Shown here: positions 1 to 11,505 of the stretch, piece by piece
How the letters are laid out: every line of letters starts with the position of its first letter
How positions within the stretch are numbered: position 1 is the stretch's first letter
Notes under the pieces: generated by a model
Told to the model about the DNA's origin: nothing
What the model saw: the letters and a program-made list of their open reading frames with translations, nothing else
Databases searched by the model: none
Program-made: the position numbers and the translations under genes
Origin: Chloroflexota bacterium
GTDB taxonomy: Bacteria > Chloroflexota > UBA11872
NCBI GenBank assembly: GCA_022824865.1
Contig: JAJDZD010000022.1
Span: 162,115 to 226,114, forward strand
Length of the DNA: 64,000 nt
Reading direction: 5' to 3'

Positions 1-14
1 GGTGGCTCGTGCAT

Positions 15-1046
15 CTACGGGTGACTCGGCGGAATCGCCAGGCCGACCTGCTCGTCGATCCCCACCATCACGTTCGCGTTCTGGACCGCGCTGCCAGCCG
101 CGCCTTTGCCAAGGTTGTCGATCGCGGCCATCGCCACCAGCGTCTGCGTCGCCTCGTCCACCGTCCAATGCACAAAGGCATGGTTCCCGCCGGATGTCCA
201 CTTGGTGTGCGGCGGCACGCCCGCCAGGTGCACGAACGGCTCGTCCTCATAGGCGTCGCGGTACGCCTGCTCGACTTGCGGCGGCGCGACAGCTTCATTC
301 AGCGCCCCGTACGCCGTAATCAGGATGCCCCGCGTCATCGGCACCAGGTGCGGCGCGAACGTCACCTCGACCGGCGTCCCGCCAATGTCGCTCAACTCCT
401 GCGCGATTTCCGGACTCTGGTAGTGGTCCGCCACCCGATAGGCCGACGAATCTTCATTGATCTCGGAGAACCCGTAGGCGGCCGACGCCGAACGCCCGGC
501 TCCGGATACGCCGGTCTTCGAGTCCACCATCACGTGTCCGTCCAGCAAGCCGGCGCTCGCAGCCGGCGCCAGCGCCAGCGCCGCCGTGATCGCATGACAA
601 CCCGGATTGGCCACCAGGTCGGTCTCGCGAATGTGTTCGCGATGCCACTCCGTCAGCCCGTATACGGCCGAATCGATCCATTCCGGCGCCGCGTGCTCCA
701 CGCCGTGCCAGCGCAGGTAGTCCGCCGGATCTCGCAACCTGAAATCCGAACTGACGTCGATGCAACGAATCCCGTCGTCGAGAAACGGCGCCAGCTGCGC
801 CGCCGACGCCTTGTGCGGCAGGCACGAGATCACCAGGTCGGCGCTCCCGTTCAACTCGGGCGTCAGCTCCAGGTCGGCGTAGGCGGCCCGGCCGCTGGCG
901 CGCATCCACGGAAACACCTCGTGCAGACGGCGTCCGGCCTGGCTGCGGGCGGTGGCGCCGACGATTTCGAACTCCGGGTGGACGGCCAAATAGCGAACCA
1001 GTTCGCCGCCGGAATACCCGGTCGCGTTGAGAATTCCTATGCGCAT
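15..1046 (-). CDS. argC: N-acetyl-gamma-glutamyl-phosphate reductase
   Basis: This enzyme carries out the NADPH-dependent reduction of N-acetylglutamyl phosphate to the semialdehyde, the third step of arginine synthesis, in the cytoplasm. The N-terminus has the dinucleotide-binding motif ILNATGYSGGELVR. The catalytic cysteine lies in VANPGCHAI (about residue 150), and KTGVSGAGR follows near residue 178. The length of 343 aa is normal for the family. An in-frame GTG lies two codons upstream at 1052, but GAGG five bases before the ATG at 1046 favours the ATG. No other arg gene is in the window. Confidence 0.95.
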   Translation of the reverse strand: MRIGILNATGYSGGELVRYLAVHPEFEIVGATARSQAGRRLHEVFPWMRASGRAAYADLELTPELNGSADLVISCLPHKASAAQLAPFLDDGIRCIDVSSDFRLRDPADYLRWHGVEHAAPEWIDSAVYGLTEWHREHIRETDLVANPGCHAITAALALAPAASAGLLDGHVMVDSKTGVSGAGRSASAAYGFSEINEDSSAYRVADHYQSPEIAQELSDIGGTPVEVTFAPHLVPMTRGILITAYGALNEAVAPPQVEQAYRDAYEDEPFVHLAGVPPHTKWTSGGNHAFVHWTVDEATQTLVAMAAIDNLGKGAAGSAVQNANVMVGIDEQVGLAIPPSHP

Positions 1047-1105
1047 ACGCACCTCGCCTGGGAGAAGCGATTATATGGACGCTCGGCGCCCGCGCCGCAG
1101 GTTTT

Positions 1106-1915
1106 TCAGGCGTGCAGCGTAAGCAACAGGATCAGCGCCAGGGAACCGGCGCCCACGCGGTAGGCCGCAAACGCGATCAGGCTGTGTCGAGCGACGAATC
1201 GCAGCAGCCAGCGCACGGCTGCTGCCCCCACCACTGCCGCGACAAGCGTCGCCCCGATTAGCAGCGAGATGTCGCCGATCGAGTTGCCGCTGATCGCCAC
1301 GTCCAAAAACTGAACCAGACCCGCACCCGCCACTGCCGGCGCCAGCAGGAACAGCGAAAACCTGGCGGCGGCCTCACGCTCCACGCCCAGACCTCGCGCC
1401 ACCGTCATCGTGATACCTGCCCGCGACACCCCGGGAACCAGTGCCGCGAACTGCGACAAGCCAACCGCGACCCAGAGCGCGAACGGCGTGGAGGCTAAGT
1501 CGTGGCGACTGGTACCGAAGCGGTCGGCCGCCGCAAGGCCCAGTCCAAACACGATCAGCAGCACCGCCGCCAGCGTCGGGTCGCGCAGCGTAGTCAGCCA
1601 ACCCCGCAGCGGCAGCGCAATCAGGCCGATCAACAAGGTCGATCCAACCAGCGCCGCCAGAAGCCGACGGGCCAGCTCCACGGAGTCCCCCCGGCCGATC
1701 ACGCCGCGCGCCAGCCAGACCCAGTCGGACCAGAGCGCGATAACCAGTGCCAGACCGGTCCCCACGTGCAGCGCCACCGACAACGTAAGCCCCGTCAGAA
1801 ACGGATCGGACCAGCCGGCCAGGGCCGGGACCAGCACCAGGTGGCCTGAACTGCTGACCGGCAGAAACTCGGTCAGCGCCTGGACCGCCGCCAGGATGAT
1901 CACCTCGCCCCACAT
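1106..1915 (-). CDS. uppP: Undecaprenyl-diphosphatase (UppP/BacA)
   Basis: This integral membrane phosphatase recycles undecaprenyl pyrophosphate to the monophosphate carrier used for peptidoglycan and other envelope polymers. The family signature EFLPVSSSGHL is at residues 16-26, and the second conserved segment PGVSRAGITMTVARGLG lies in the middle. The rest is hydrophobic, giving about eight membrane segments. The length of 269 aa is typical. No clear Shine-Dalgarno sequence precedes the ATG. It lies between argC and the pyrophosphatase on the same strand. Confidence 0.93.
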   Translation of the reverse strand: MWGEVIILAAVQALTEFLPVSSSGHLVLVPALAGWSDPFLTGLTLSVALHVGTGLALVIALWSDWVWLARGVIGRGDSVELARRLLAALVGSTLLIGLIALPLRGWLTTLRDPTLAAVLLIVFGLGLAAADRFGTSRHDLASTPFALWVAVGLSQFAALVPGVSRAGITMTVARGLGVEREAAARFSLFLLAPAVAGAGLVQFLDVAISGNSIGDISLLIGATLVAAVVGAAAVRWLLRFVARHSLIAFAAYRVGAGSLALILLLTLHA

Positions 1916-1977
1916 GGGTCAGCCGACCCAGCGAGACGCCGGTGCGCACCCTGGCGGGCGGCCCAGTGTCAAAGCGT

Positions 1978-4158
1978 CTAGATGAATACCGGAGCGAGCA
2001 CCAGCGTGATCGTGCTCAGCAGCTTGACCAGCACGTGCAGCGACGGACCGGCGGTGTCCTTGAACGGGTCACCGACGGTGTCGCCCACAACCGAGGCGGC
2101 GTGTACGTCCGTGCCCTTCCCGATTGGGTTGCCGTCTTCGTCGCGCAAGTGCCCCGCCTCGATGAATTTCTTGGCGTTGTCCCAAGCGCCGCCGCCGTTG
2201 TTCATCACCGTCGCCAGCAGGACGCCGGCGATGGTGCCGACCATCAGCAGGGCGGCTTCGGCCTCGGCTCGCAGCACCAGCCCGACCACGATCGGCATGA
2301 TGACGGCCAGCAGTCCGGGCGCGATCATCTCCCGCAGCGCCGAGCGCGTGCTGATGTCTACCGCCTGGCTGTAATTCGGCTCCACCGTGCCTTCGATGAT
2401 TCCCGGCTCCTCCCGCCATTGGCGGCGGACCTCCTGGATCATCGCCTGGGCCGCGCGGCCTACCGCACGGATCGCCAGTGAACTGAATAGGAAGACCAGC
2501 ATCCCGCCCAACATGGCGCCGATGAACACCTCGACCTTGGAAAGATCGACCGAGTGCAGATCAGCGGTTTCCAGGTACGCGCTGAACAGCAGGAAGGCCG
2601 CCAGCGCGGCCGAACCGATGGCGTACCCCTTGGTCAGCGCCTTGGTCGTGTTGCCCACCGCGTCCAGGCCGTCCGTGATGTCGCGCACGTCCTCCGGCGC
2701 CTCGGCCATCTCCGTGATCCCGCCCGCGTTGTCCGCGATCGGGCCAAAGGTGTCCATGGCCAGGATGTAGGCCGCGCTCATCAGCATGCCCATCGTGCCG
2801 ACGGCCGTGCCGAACACGCCCGCCTCGAAGTTGCCGATGGTGATGCCGAGGTCCGCAAACCCTTGAATGCCGGCTTGGAAAGACGCCCAGAGCGCCACCG
2901 AAATGACGATGATCGGCATCGCCGTGTTTTCCAGACCAACGGCCAGTCCGGAAATGATGTTGGTGGCCGCGCCGGTCCGGGAGGCCTCGGCGATTTCTCG
3001 CACGGGCCGGTTGAACGCCGTGTAGTACTGCGTGATGTAGACAAAGGCCACGCTGGTCAGAATGCCGATCACGCCGCAGAGGAAGAACCACCACGACTCC
3101 AGCATCACCAGGGCTGATATCGCCATGCCGACCGTGGCCAGCACGGCAGTTGTCCAGTACCCCACGTCCAGCGCCCGCTGCGCGTTGCGCACGCGGTCGG
3201 GCCGGATTACCAGCAGTCCGACGATCGAAGCGAGAGCCCCGAACGACCGAACCACCAGCGGAAACAGAATCCAGGCAATGTTGTCTTCGCCGGTCGCCTT
3301 GAAAACGGCGACACCCAGAATCATGGCCCCGATGCTCTCGGCGGCCGTGGATTCGAACAGGTCCGCGCCACGTCCGGCGCAGTCGCCCACGTTGTCGCCC
3401 ACCAGGTCGGCGATCACCGCGGGGTTGCGCGGGTCGTCTTCCGGCAGGCGGGCTTCCACCTTGCCTACCAGGTCCGCGCCCACGTCGGCGGCCTTGGTGT
3501 AAATGCCGCCGCCCAACTGCGCGAACAGGGCCACGAAGCTGGCCCCGAACCCGAACCCGACGATCAGTTCCGGCGTCACCTTCGGGTTCTCAAACCCGCC
3601 AAACAGCCAGAACAGCATGAACACGCCGAGCAAACTGAGGCCCACGATCAGGATTCCGGAAACCGCTCCGCCGCGCAGGGCAATCGTGAGCGCGTCGCCC
3701 AGCGACCGGGTGGCCGCGCTGGCGGTTCGAACGTTGGACCGAACGGCAATGATCATGCCGATCACGCCCGAGAGACCGGACAGCACGGCGCCAACCAGGA
3801 ACGACACCCCGGTCCGCCAGGCGAGGTCGCCGGCCTCTATGCCCTTGGCCTCGTTTTCGCCAAAGAACAGCAGCAGAACTGCCAGGAAGGCGGCCGCCAC
3901 GATGGCCATCCAGGCGATGGTGCGGTATTGCCGCTGCAGGAACGCCGTGGCGCCGTCGAATATGCGGTCGCCGTTCAGCGACATCCGACCGAACAGTTCC
4001 GACCGATCTTCGGCGTCCAAGCCCTGCATGGCCGGAATGAGATCCGCGGGGTTCGCCGATCGGTCAACCGGACGCGTCAGAACATCGCGCGCCAGGTAGA
4101 TGACGACGAGCACCGAGACGATGATCGACGCGGGTACAAGCCAGACCAGACCTTCCAA
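1978..4158 (-). CDS. hppA: Membrane-bound H+-translocating pyrophosphatase, K+-independent type
   Basis: This polytopic membrane protein of 726 aa hydrolyses pyrophosphate and pumps protons. Substrate motifs are DVGADLVGKVEARLPEDDPR (residues 225-244) and GDNVGDCAGRGADLFES (254-270). Further conserved aspartates occur in MDTFGPIADNAGG (about 469-481) and near the C-terminus (VGDTVGDPFKDTAGPS). The segment GNTTKALTKG (502-511) carries Lys506 and Thr509. In this family that pair marks potassium-independent, proton-pumping members, whereas Ala/Gly marks potassium-dependent ones. The start is TTG: GGAGG (4167-4171 on the complement) lies eight bases upstream and there is no better ATG. Confidence 0.95.
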   Translation of the reverse strand: MEGLVWLVPASIIVSVLVVIYLARDVLTRPVDRSANPADLIPAMQGLDAEDRSELFGRMSLNGDRIFDGATAFLQRQYRTIAWMAIVAAAFLAVLLLFFGENEAKGIEAGDLAWRTGVSFLVGAVLSGLSGVIGMIIAVRSNVRTASAATRSLGDALTIALRGGAVSGILIVGLSLLGVFMLFWLFGGFENPKVTPELIVGFGFGASFVALFAQLGGGIYTKAADVGADLVGKVEARLPEDDPRNPAVIADLVGDNVGDCAGRGADLFESTAAESIGAMILGVAVFKATGEDNIAWILFPLVVRSFGALASIVGLLVIRPDRVRNAQRALDVGYWTTAVLATVGMAISALVMLESWWFFLCGVIGILTSVAFVYITQYYTAFNRPVREIAEASRTGAATNIISGLAVGLENTAMPIIVISVALWASFQAGIQGFADLGITIGNFEAGVFGTAVGTMGMLMSAAYILAMDTFGPIADNAGGITEMAEAPEDVRDITDGLDAVGNTTKALTKGYAIGSAALAAFLLFSAYLETADLHSVDLSKVEVFIGAMLGGMLVFLFSSLAIRAVGRAAQAMIQEVRRQWREEPGIIEGTVEPNYSQAVDISTRSALREMIAPGLLAVIMPIVVGLVLRAEAEAALLMVGTIAGVLLATVMNNGGGAWDNAKKFIEAGHLRDEDGNPIGKGTDVHAASVVGDTVGDPFKDTAGPSLHVLVKLLSTITLVLAPVFI

Positions 4159-4237
4159 CTACGAAACCTCCCTGCGAACCATGCGGCGCAATGGCTGGGT
4201 GCATGGTGAAGCGACCGAGATAGACCAAGACATCGAA

Positions 4238-5311
4238 CTAGCTCTTTTTGTCGCGAATGGGCTCAACCGCGAGGATCTCCCCGAGGGCCTCCAGCACCGC
4301 CCGCATATCGGCGTCCGATCCAATCGAGACGCGCAGCGCGTTGGCATGCCGGGGCTCCTCAGCAAAGCGGCGGACCAGAATTCGACGGTTGGCGAGTTCA
4401 CGTTGAATGACGCCCGCGTCGTGGGGCGCGCACTCAACGAACACAAAATTCGCTTCGGATGGATAGACCTGGAGATCAAAGCGTCCGCGGAGCTCCTCCG
4501 CAAATGCGTCCCGCCGGACGCGAGTTGCCTCCCAGTGCGCCTCCGCCCACGCGATTTCGTCACAGGCTGCCACCCCGGCAACCTGCGCAAGCCGGCTGAC
4601 ATTGTACGAGTCCTTGACGCGGTGCAAGACATCAATGAATGCGGGATCGCTGACGGCATAACCCAGGCGGATCCCCGCCAAACCAAACGCTTTGGAGAAC
4701 GAGCGCGTCACGCACACGTTCGGCAGCGTGCGCGCCAGGTCAATCCGGTCGCTCGACGCGAACTCCACGTAGGCCTCGTCGATCACCAGCAGGTTCGTGC
4801 GCTCCGCCAGCCAACGCAGTTCGTCGGCTCCGTAGTGCGTGCCGGCCGGATTGTTGGGGCTGGCCACAAACGTCACAGCTCCGCGCGCGGCCGCCAGTTG
4901 TCGAACCGGCAACTCGAACCCCGGCCCTAACGGGCAGTGAACCATCCGTGCGCCCTGGATCTCAGCGAGCACGGGATACAGGGAGTAGCTCGGATTAGGA
5001 GCCACCACTCGTGCGCCGGGCCCGCAAACCGCGCGAAAGATCAGGTTCAGCACGTCGTCCGACCCGTTGCCCACGAAGACTTGGTCAGGCGTCACGTCGT
5101 GCCGCTCGGCCAGCCGCTCGCGCAGTTCCTGGCTCACCGGATTCGGGTACAGGCGCACGTTGTCGGTGACGGCCTCGCGCAGCCGCGTCAGCACACCCGG
5201 GGCCACGGCCGGACTTTCGTTAGTGTTGAGCTTTATCCAGCCGGTATCGCTCGGCTGATGGCCCGGTGTGTAGCCGTGCAGCGCGGCGATCTCGGGACGT
5301 ATTTCGACCAT
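4238..5311 (-). CDS. hisC: Histidinol-phosphate aminotransferase
   Basis: This PLP-dependent fold-type I aminotransferase of histidine synthesis interconverts imidazole-acetol phosphate and histidinol phosphate. The N-terminus has the family motif IKLNTNESP (26-34). The substrate and cofactor loops include NGSDDVLNL and SPNNPAGT. The PLP lysine is Lys207 in TRSFSKAFGLAGIRLGY. The length of 357 aa is normal. It is isolated from other his genes, 79 bp from the hppA start and on the same strand. Related aromatic aminotransferases share the fold, so substrate specificity is assigned from overall similarity. Confidence 0.88.
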   Translation of the reverse strand: MVEIRPEIAALHGYTPGHQPSDTGWIKLNTNESPAVAPGVLTRLREAVTDNVRLYPNPVSQELRERLAERHDVTPDQVFVGNGSDDVLNLIFRAVCGPGARVVAPNPSYSLYPVLAEIQGARMVHCPLGPGFELPVRQLAAARGAVTFVASPNNPAGTHYGADELRWLAERTNLLVIDEAYVEFASSDRIDLARTLPNVCVTRSFSKAFGLAGIRLGYAVSDPAFIDVLHRVKDSYNVSRLAQVAGVAACDEIAWAEAHWEATRVRRDAFAEELRGRFDLQVYPSEANFVFVECAPHDAGVIQRELANRRILVRRFAEEPRHANALRVSIGSDADMRAVLEALGEILAVEPIRDKKS

Positions 5312-5398
5312 GGACAGAGTTCGGGGACCGTCGGGCGCTACGCGGGCATTCGGGACCGCATCGTACCTATTGGCTGCGGGTTCCGCCCGTAGCCCGCC

Positions 5399-5959
5399 TC
5401 AGTCTTCCCAGCCAAGATCGGGAAACGCTGCCCGCGCTCGGGTGTATGTCGCCAGTGATCCCAGATCGCGGATGGCTCCCTCGGCCACCAGCCCGGGCAG
5501 TCGAGCGAGCGGTGTCATGACCACTTCGATCTGTTCCGTTTCCTCGGGCTCGGGCTCACCAACCCGCTCGGCGTCCAGAACAACAAACACGTGCGCCAGG
5601 TTGCGGTTGCGCGAGGGACTCGTCAGCAGCGTCCCGGCGCAATGCATCCGACCCGCGTAGCCGGTCTCCTCCAGCAATTCGCGGGAAGCCGCAGCCTCCG
5701 GCGTTTCGTCGTCTTCGACCAGCCCCGCGGGAAATTCCAGCACCACGTCACGGGCGCCGTGTTTGTACTGGCGCACCAGCGGCACTGTGCGGTCGGGGGT
5801 GACTGCCACCATCAAGCAGAAGTCGTTTTGGTCCAGCACGTGGTACTGCGAAAGCTCCAGCCCACTCGGCAGACGCACGTGCTCCAGCGTGTGCGTCAGC
5901 CAGCGGTCGCTGGAGATCGTCCGTGACTCCAGGATCTCCCAGGGCCGAAGGTCAGGCAT
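5399..5959 (-). CDS. Nudix hydrolase, ADP-ribose pyrophosphatase-like
   Basis: This protein of about 186 aa has a complete Nudix box, GLVEDDETPEAAASRELLEE followed by TGY, which matches the GX5EX7REUXEEXGU pattern. The preceding part (VRQYKHGARDVVLEFPAG) is typical of the ADP-ribose/ADP-sugar pyrophosphatase subgroup, in which VRQYR-x(n)-E-PAG precedes the box. The likely product is AMP plus a sugar phosphate. The frame extends 16 codons further upstream to 6007. The ATG at 5959 (MPDLRPWEILESR) is preferred because it matches the usual N-terminus of this group, but no strong ribosome site decides the matter. Confidence 0.82.
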   Translation of the reverse strand: MPDLRPWEILESRTISSDRWLTHTLEHVRLPSGLELSQYHVLDQNDFCLMVAVTPDRTVPLVRQYKHGARDVVLEFPAGLVEDDETPEAAASRELLEETGYAGRMHCAGTLLTSPSRNRNLAHVFVVLDAERVGEPEPEETEQIEVVMTPLARLPGLVAEGAIRDLGSLATYTRARAAFPDLGWED

Positions 5960-6093
5960 GAAGGCCCAGCCCCGTCGGGATCGACGTATGGCGAGCTTTC
6001 GGTGCATTCCATACGGGCATTGGGTTGAGCGCTGCGTGGGCGGCGTTAGAGGATGGGTTCATCTCCGCCCTTAACTGCTTGAGGATTCGTTCC

Positions 6094-7161
6094 GTGACTG
6101 ACCCGCGCGTGGAAGCGCTTGCCGACATCCTAGTGCAGCACTCGACTGAAGTCGGCCCCGGCGACCTGGTCGTCATCGACGGCACCGCCAATGCCCAACC
6201 GCTTTTGATGGCCTGTTACCGGCGCGTGCTGGCGGCCGGCGGACACCCGCGGCTCAACGTGGGATTCGAGGAAGCCCAGGAGGTGTTCCTGTCCGAAGCC
6301 AGCGATGAGCAGCTCGAATTCCTGGACCCGATCGCCAAGTTCCAGGCCGACTCCATCCAAGTCGCGATCCGAATCCGCGCTACCGAGAACACTCGCGCAC
6401 TGGCCAACGCCGATCCATCGCGCCTGGCCAAGACCATGATCGCGCGCCGTCCCGTCATGGATCAGATCATCGAAAACGTCCGCTGGGTCCTCTGCGACTA
6501 CCCCACCAATGCTCTGGCCCAGGAGGCCGAGATGTCGCTCAGCGAGTACGCCGACTTCCTGTATGGCGCCACCAACATCGACTGGTCCGAAATGACGACG
6601 CAGTTGGCGTCGCTCAAGACGCGGCTTGAAGCCGGCTCGGAAATTCGCATCGTCGGCCCCGAAACGGACCTGACCCTTCGGACCGCTGGTCGCATCTGGG
6701 AACCAGCCGACGGCAAAAAGAACATGCCCGACGGCGAGATCTTCACGGCGCCAATCGAAGACAGCGTCAACGGTCGAATCCGGTACGAGTTCCCGGCCAT
6801 CTACCAGGGTCGCCAGGTCGACGGCATCACGCTCACGTTCAAGGACGGACTGATCGTGGAAGCCGCCGCCGAACGCGGCGAAGAGTTTCTCAACGCCATC
6901 CTCGATACCGACCCGGGCGCCCGCCGGCTTGGCGAAATCGGAATCGGAACCAACGACGGGATCCAGCGCCACACCAAGAACATCCTCTTTGACGAGAAGA
7001 TGGGCGGCACGGTGCACCTCGCCGTCGGACGCGCCTACGAGTTCACCGGCGGCAAGAATCAGTCCGCGGTTCACTGGGACATGGTGAAGGATCTGCGCAC
7101 GGACAGCGCGTTGTACCTCGATGGTGCACTTCTGCAAGAAAACGGGGTGTTTGTCGAATAG
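6094..7161 (+). CDS. M29-family aminopeptidase
   Basis: This cytoplasmic metal-dependent aminopeptidase (thermophilic/AmpT-PepS type) is 355 aa long. Conserved family blocks are NMPDGEIFTAPIEDSVNG, GEIGIGTNDGIQ, ILFDEKMGGTVHLAVG and GGKNQSAVHWDMVKD; these supply the Glu, His and Asp metal ligands. The frame is open from 6025, but the GTG at 6094 has GAGG at 6081-6084 nine bases upstream and the product then begins VTDPRVEALADIL, as relatives do. It is transcribed divergently from the Nudix gene. The peptide preference cannot be read from the sequence. Confidence 0.9.
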   Translation: MTDPRVEALADILVQHSTEVGPGDLVVIDGTANAQPLLMACYRRVLAAGGHPRLNVGFEEAQEVFLSEASDEQLEFLDPIAKFQADSIQVAIRIRATENTRALANADPSRLAKTMIARRPVMDQIIENVRWVLCDYPTNALAQEAEMSLSEYADFLYGATNIDWSEMTTQLASLKTRLEAGSEIRIVGPETDLTLRTAGRIWEPADGKKNMPDGEIFTAPIEDSVNGRIRYEFPAIYQGRQVDGITLTFKDGLIVEAAAERGEEFLNAILDTDPGARRLGEIGIGTNDGIQRHTKNILFDEKMGGTVHLAVGRAYEFTGGKNQSAVHWDMVKDLRTDSALYLDGALLQENGVFVE

Positions 7162-9405
<2,244 letters not shown>

Positions 9406-9415
9406 CGATCCACGC

Positions 9416-10432
9416 ATGACGGCCTCCGCCGAGAGACCGGCCATCGCCCTGGATGTCATGGGTGGTGACCGGGCGCCGGACGCGACTATTGAGGGCGCCA
9501 TCCGCTGGGCCAGGTCAACCGGCCAACGCGCCATCCTGGTCGGCGATGTCGACATCATGCGCGGCCTGCTGTCGAGCGACGGCGAGGATCCCTCCAGTTG
9601 GCGTCTGGAATCGGGGCCGACCACCATCGGCATGGATGAACACCCGGTACAGGCTGTGCGATCCACGCGCGACGCGTCGATTCGGCGCTGTGCGGAGCTC
9701 GTCCGCTCCGGGGAGGCACAGGCCCTGGTGTCTATGGGGAACACCGGCGCCACGATGGCGGCCGGCGTCCTGGTCGTCGGGCGTGCGGCCGGCGTGGACA
9801 GACCCGGTCTTGCGGTCCTCATCCCCGGTCGTGAAGCCCCTACGCTGCTCATCGACGTCGGTGCCAACGCCGAGGCCCGCCCCGAACATCTGCGCGACTT
9901 TGGCCTGATGGGCGAGGTTTACCTGCGCCAGGTGCTCGGGACGCCGAACCCCCGCGCCGGGGTGTTGAGTATCGGCGAGGAGGCCACCAAGGGCAGCCCG
10001 CTGACTCTGGCGGCCGCCGAACTGCTGGCCGCGTCGCCACTTGACTTTGTCGGCAATATCGAGCCGGGTGGGCTCTTCAATAGCAGCGCTGATGTTGTGG
10101 TCTGCGATGGCTTTACAGGCAACCTGGTCCTGAAGTCCTTCGAGGCCACCGCTGAGTTTGCGGTGGGTGAACTTCGCGCCGCCGTCCGTCGCCGCCCCTA
10201 CACGCTTCCCGGGGTCGTCTTCATGTATCCAGCGTTCCGCGCGGTACGGCGTCGCACCGACTACGCGCAATACGGCGGTACACCGCTGCTCGGTGTTAAC
10301 GGCGTGGTCATCATTGGACACGGACGATCTAACGCCATGGCCGTGGAAAACGCGCTCAATGCCGCGGCCCGCGCCGTCGAGTCCCGCGTCGTCGAGCGCG
10401 TCTCGGACGGACTAGCCTTGATAGACCGGTAA
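9416..10432 (+). CDS. plsX: Phosphate acyltransferase PlsX
   Basis: PlsX converts acyl-ACP to acyl phosphate for the PlsY route of phospholipid synthesis, at the membrane surface. The protein is 338 aa. Family motifs are ALDVMGGDRAPDATIEGA near the start, IGMDEHPVQAVRSTRDASI, and VSMGNTGATMAAG in the middle. The C-terminal half keeps VVCDGFTGNLVLKSFE and YGGTPLLGVNGVVIIGHG. It starts 11 bp after gyrB on the same strand, so the two may be co-transcribed. The usual neighbours fabD and acpP are absent here. Confidence 0.94.
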   Translation: MTASAERPAIALDVMGGDRAPDATIEGAIRWARSTGQRAILVGDVDIMRGLLSSDGEDPSSWRLESGPTTIGMDEHPVQAVRSTRDASIRRCAELVRSGEAQALVSMGNTGATMAAGVLVVGRAAGVDRPGLAVLIPGREAPTLLIDVGANAEARPEHLRDFGLMGEVYLRQVLGTPNPRAGVLSIGEEATKGSPLTLAAAELLAASPLDFVGNIEPGGLFNSSADVVVCDGFTGNLVLKSFEATAEFAVGELRAAVRRRPYTLPGVVFMYPAFRAVRRRTDYAQYGGTPLLGVNGVVIIGHGRSNAMAVENALNAAARAVESRVVERVSDGLALIDR

Positions 10433-10485
10433 CCCCACCCCAGCCGTCGGCGGCAACATCGCACACGTTGGAGACAGTCCCGCCC

Positions 10486-11493
10486 ATGTCCGCGCCGATA
10501 CGCCGCCTCCCGCTCCCTTGCCCTGTGCGAGAGGGCTGGGGCGCGGATCTTGGGCTCCCGCGCCGCCGATTGCTCGGCCTGCTCGCGGTCGGTTCCACTG
10601 CCCCGGCCCTGGGTGCCTGCGACGTCTGGAACCTGGTTGGCCGGCCCAACACCCGCAGTCCCGGCGGGTCTCCGCTTTCCATTCCCGCGCTGCGCGCGCG
10701 CAACTTCCCGCCCTCGGAGATTCGTCTGCACAAGGTGGCGACGCGCCACGACGACTACACCTCGTATGTCATGAGCTACAACTCCGATGGCCTGCATATC
10801 ACCGGCATGGCTACCATTCCGGCCGGCCGGGGCCCTTTTCCGGTCGTCCTGCTGAATCACGGCTACGTGCTCCCGAGCCAGTACACGACCGGCGTGGGCA
10901 CGCGCGTCATGGCCGACGCCCTGGGCCGACGCGGCGTGGTGACGCTTGCCACGGACTATCGCGGGCTTGGCGGTTCGCAAGACGACACGCGGCTCAACAT
11001 TGGGGCCCGGCTGGAATTCGTGATCGACGTGCTCAACCTGGCGTCCGCGGCGCGAGAATTCCCCGAAGCTCAGCCGGGTCGCATCGGCATCTGGGGGCAT
11101 AGCCTCGGCGGCGAGTTGGCCATCCGCGCCGGCGTCGTGGACCCTTGGATTGGGCCGATAGCCCTATGGGCGCCACTCAGCGTCTGGCTTGACGACATCT
11201 CCGACTACTACCGGGTCCCGACCTCCCGCTCAAGCGACCAGTTGCGCGCCGCGCTGTCCGCGGGCAACTACCTTGAGGGGCTCACTGGGCCGGTGGACAT
11301 TCACCAGGGCGCGGAGGATATCGCGGTCGACCCGGCGTGGGGCGCAAAGCTCCGGCTGGCGCTTGGGGAGGCTGGCGTGGCAAGTAACCTCTACCTTTAC
11401 CCCGGCGTGGGGCATTTGCTAAACGCCAGCGCTCAGACCGTCGTCCGCAACAGCACCGACTTCTTGCGGCGAAATCTGCCGACAACGCGCTAG
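10486..11493 (+). CDS. Lipoprotein alpha/beta hydrolase (prolyl-oligopeptidase-like)
   Basis: This is a predicted secreted, lipid-anchored serine hydrolase of 335 aa. The N-terminal region has PRRRLLGLLAVG followed by the lipobox LGAC, which looks like a Tat-type or Sec lipoprotein signal. The catalytic core has LLNHGY (oxyanion side), the nucleophile elbow GHSLGGE, a late aspartate in HQGAEDIAV, and the histidine in PGVGHLL, so the Ser-Asp-His triad is present. The ATG at 10486 has GGAG about 12 bases upstream; an in-frame TTG at 10468 is the alternative. The substrate is unknown. Confidence 0.8.
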   Translation: MSAPIRRLPLPCPVREGWGADLGLPRRRLLGLLAVGSTAPALGACDVWNLVGRPNTRSPGGSPLSIPALRARNFPPSEIRLHKVATRHDDYTSYVMSYNSDGLHITGMATIPAGRGPFPVVLLNHGYVLPSQYTTGVGTRVMADALGRRGVVTLATDYRGLGGSQDDTRLNIGARLEFVIDVLNLASAAREFPEAQPGRIGIWGHSLGGELAIRAGVVDPWIGPIALWAPLSVWLDDISDYYRVPTSRSSDQLRAALSAGNYLEGLTGPVDIHQGAEDIAVDPAWGAKLRLALGEAGVASNLYLYPGVGHLLNASAQTVVRNSTDFLRRNLPTTR

Positions 11494-11505
11494 GAATCAC
11501 GGGCC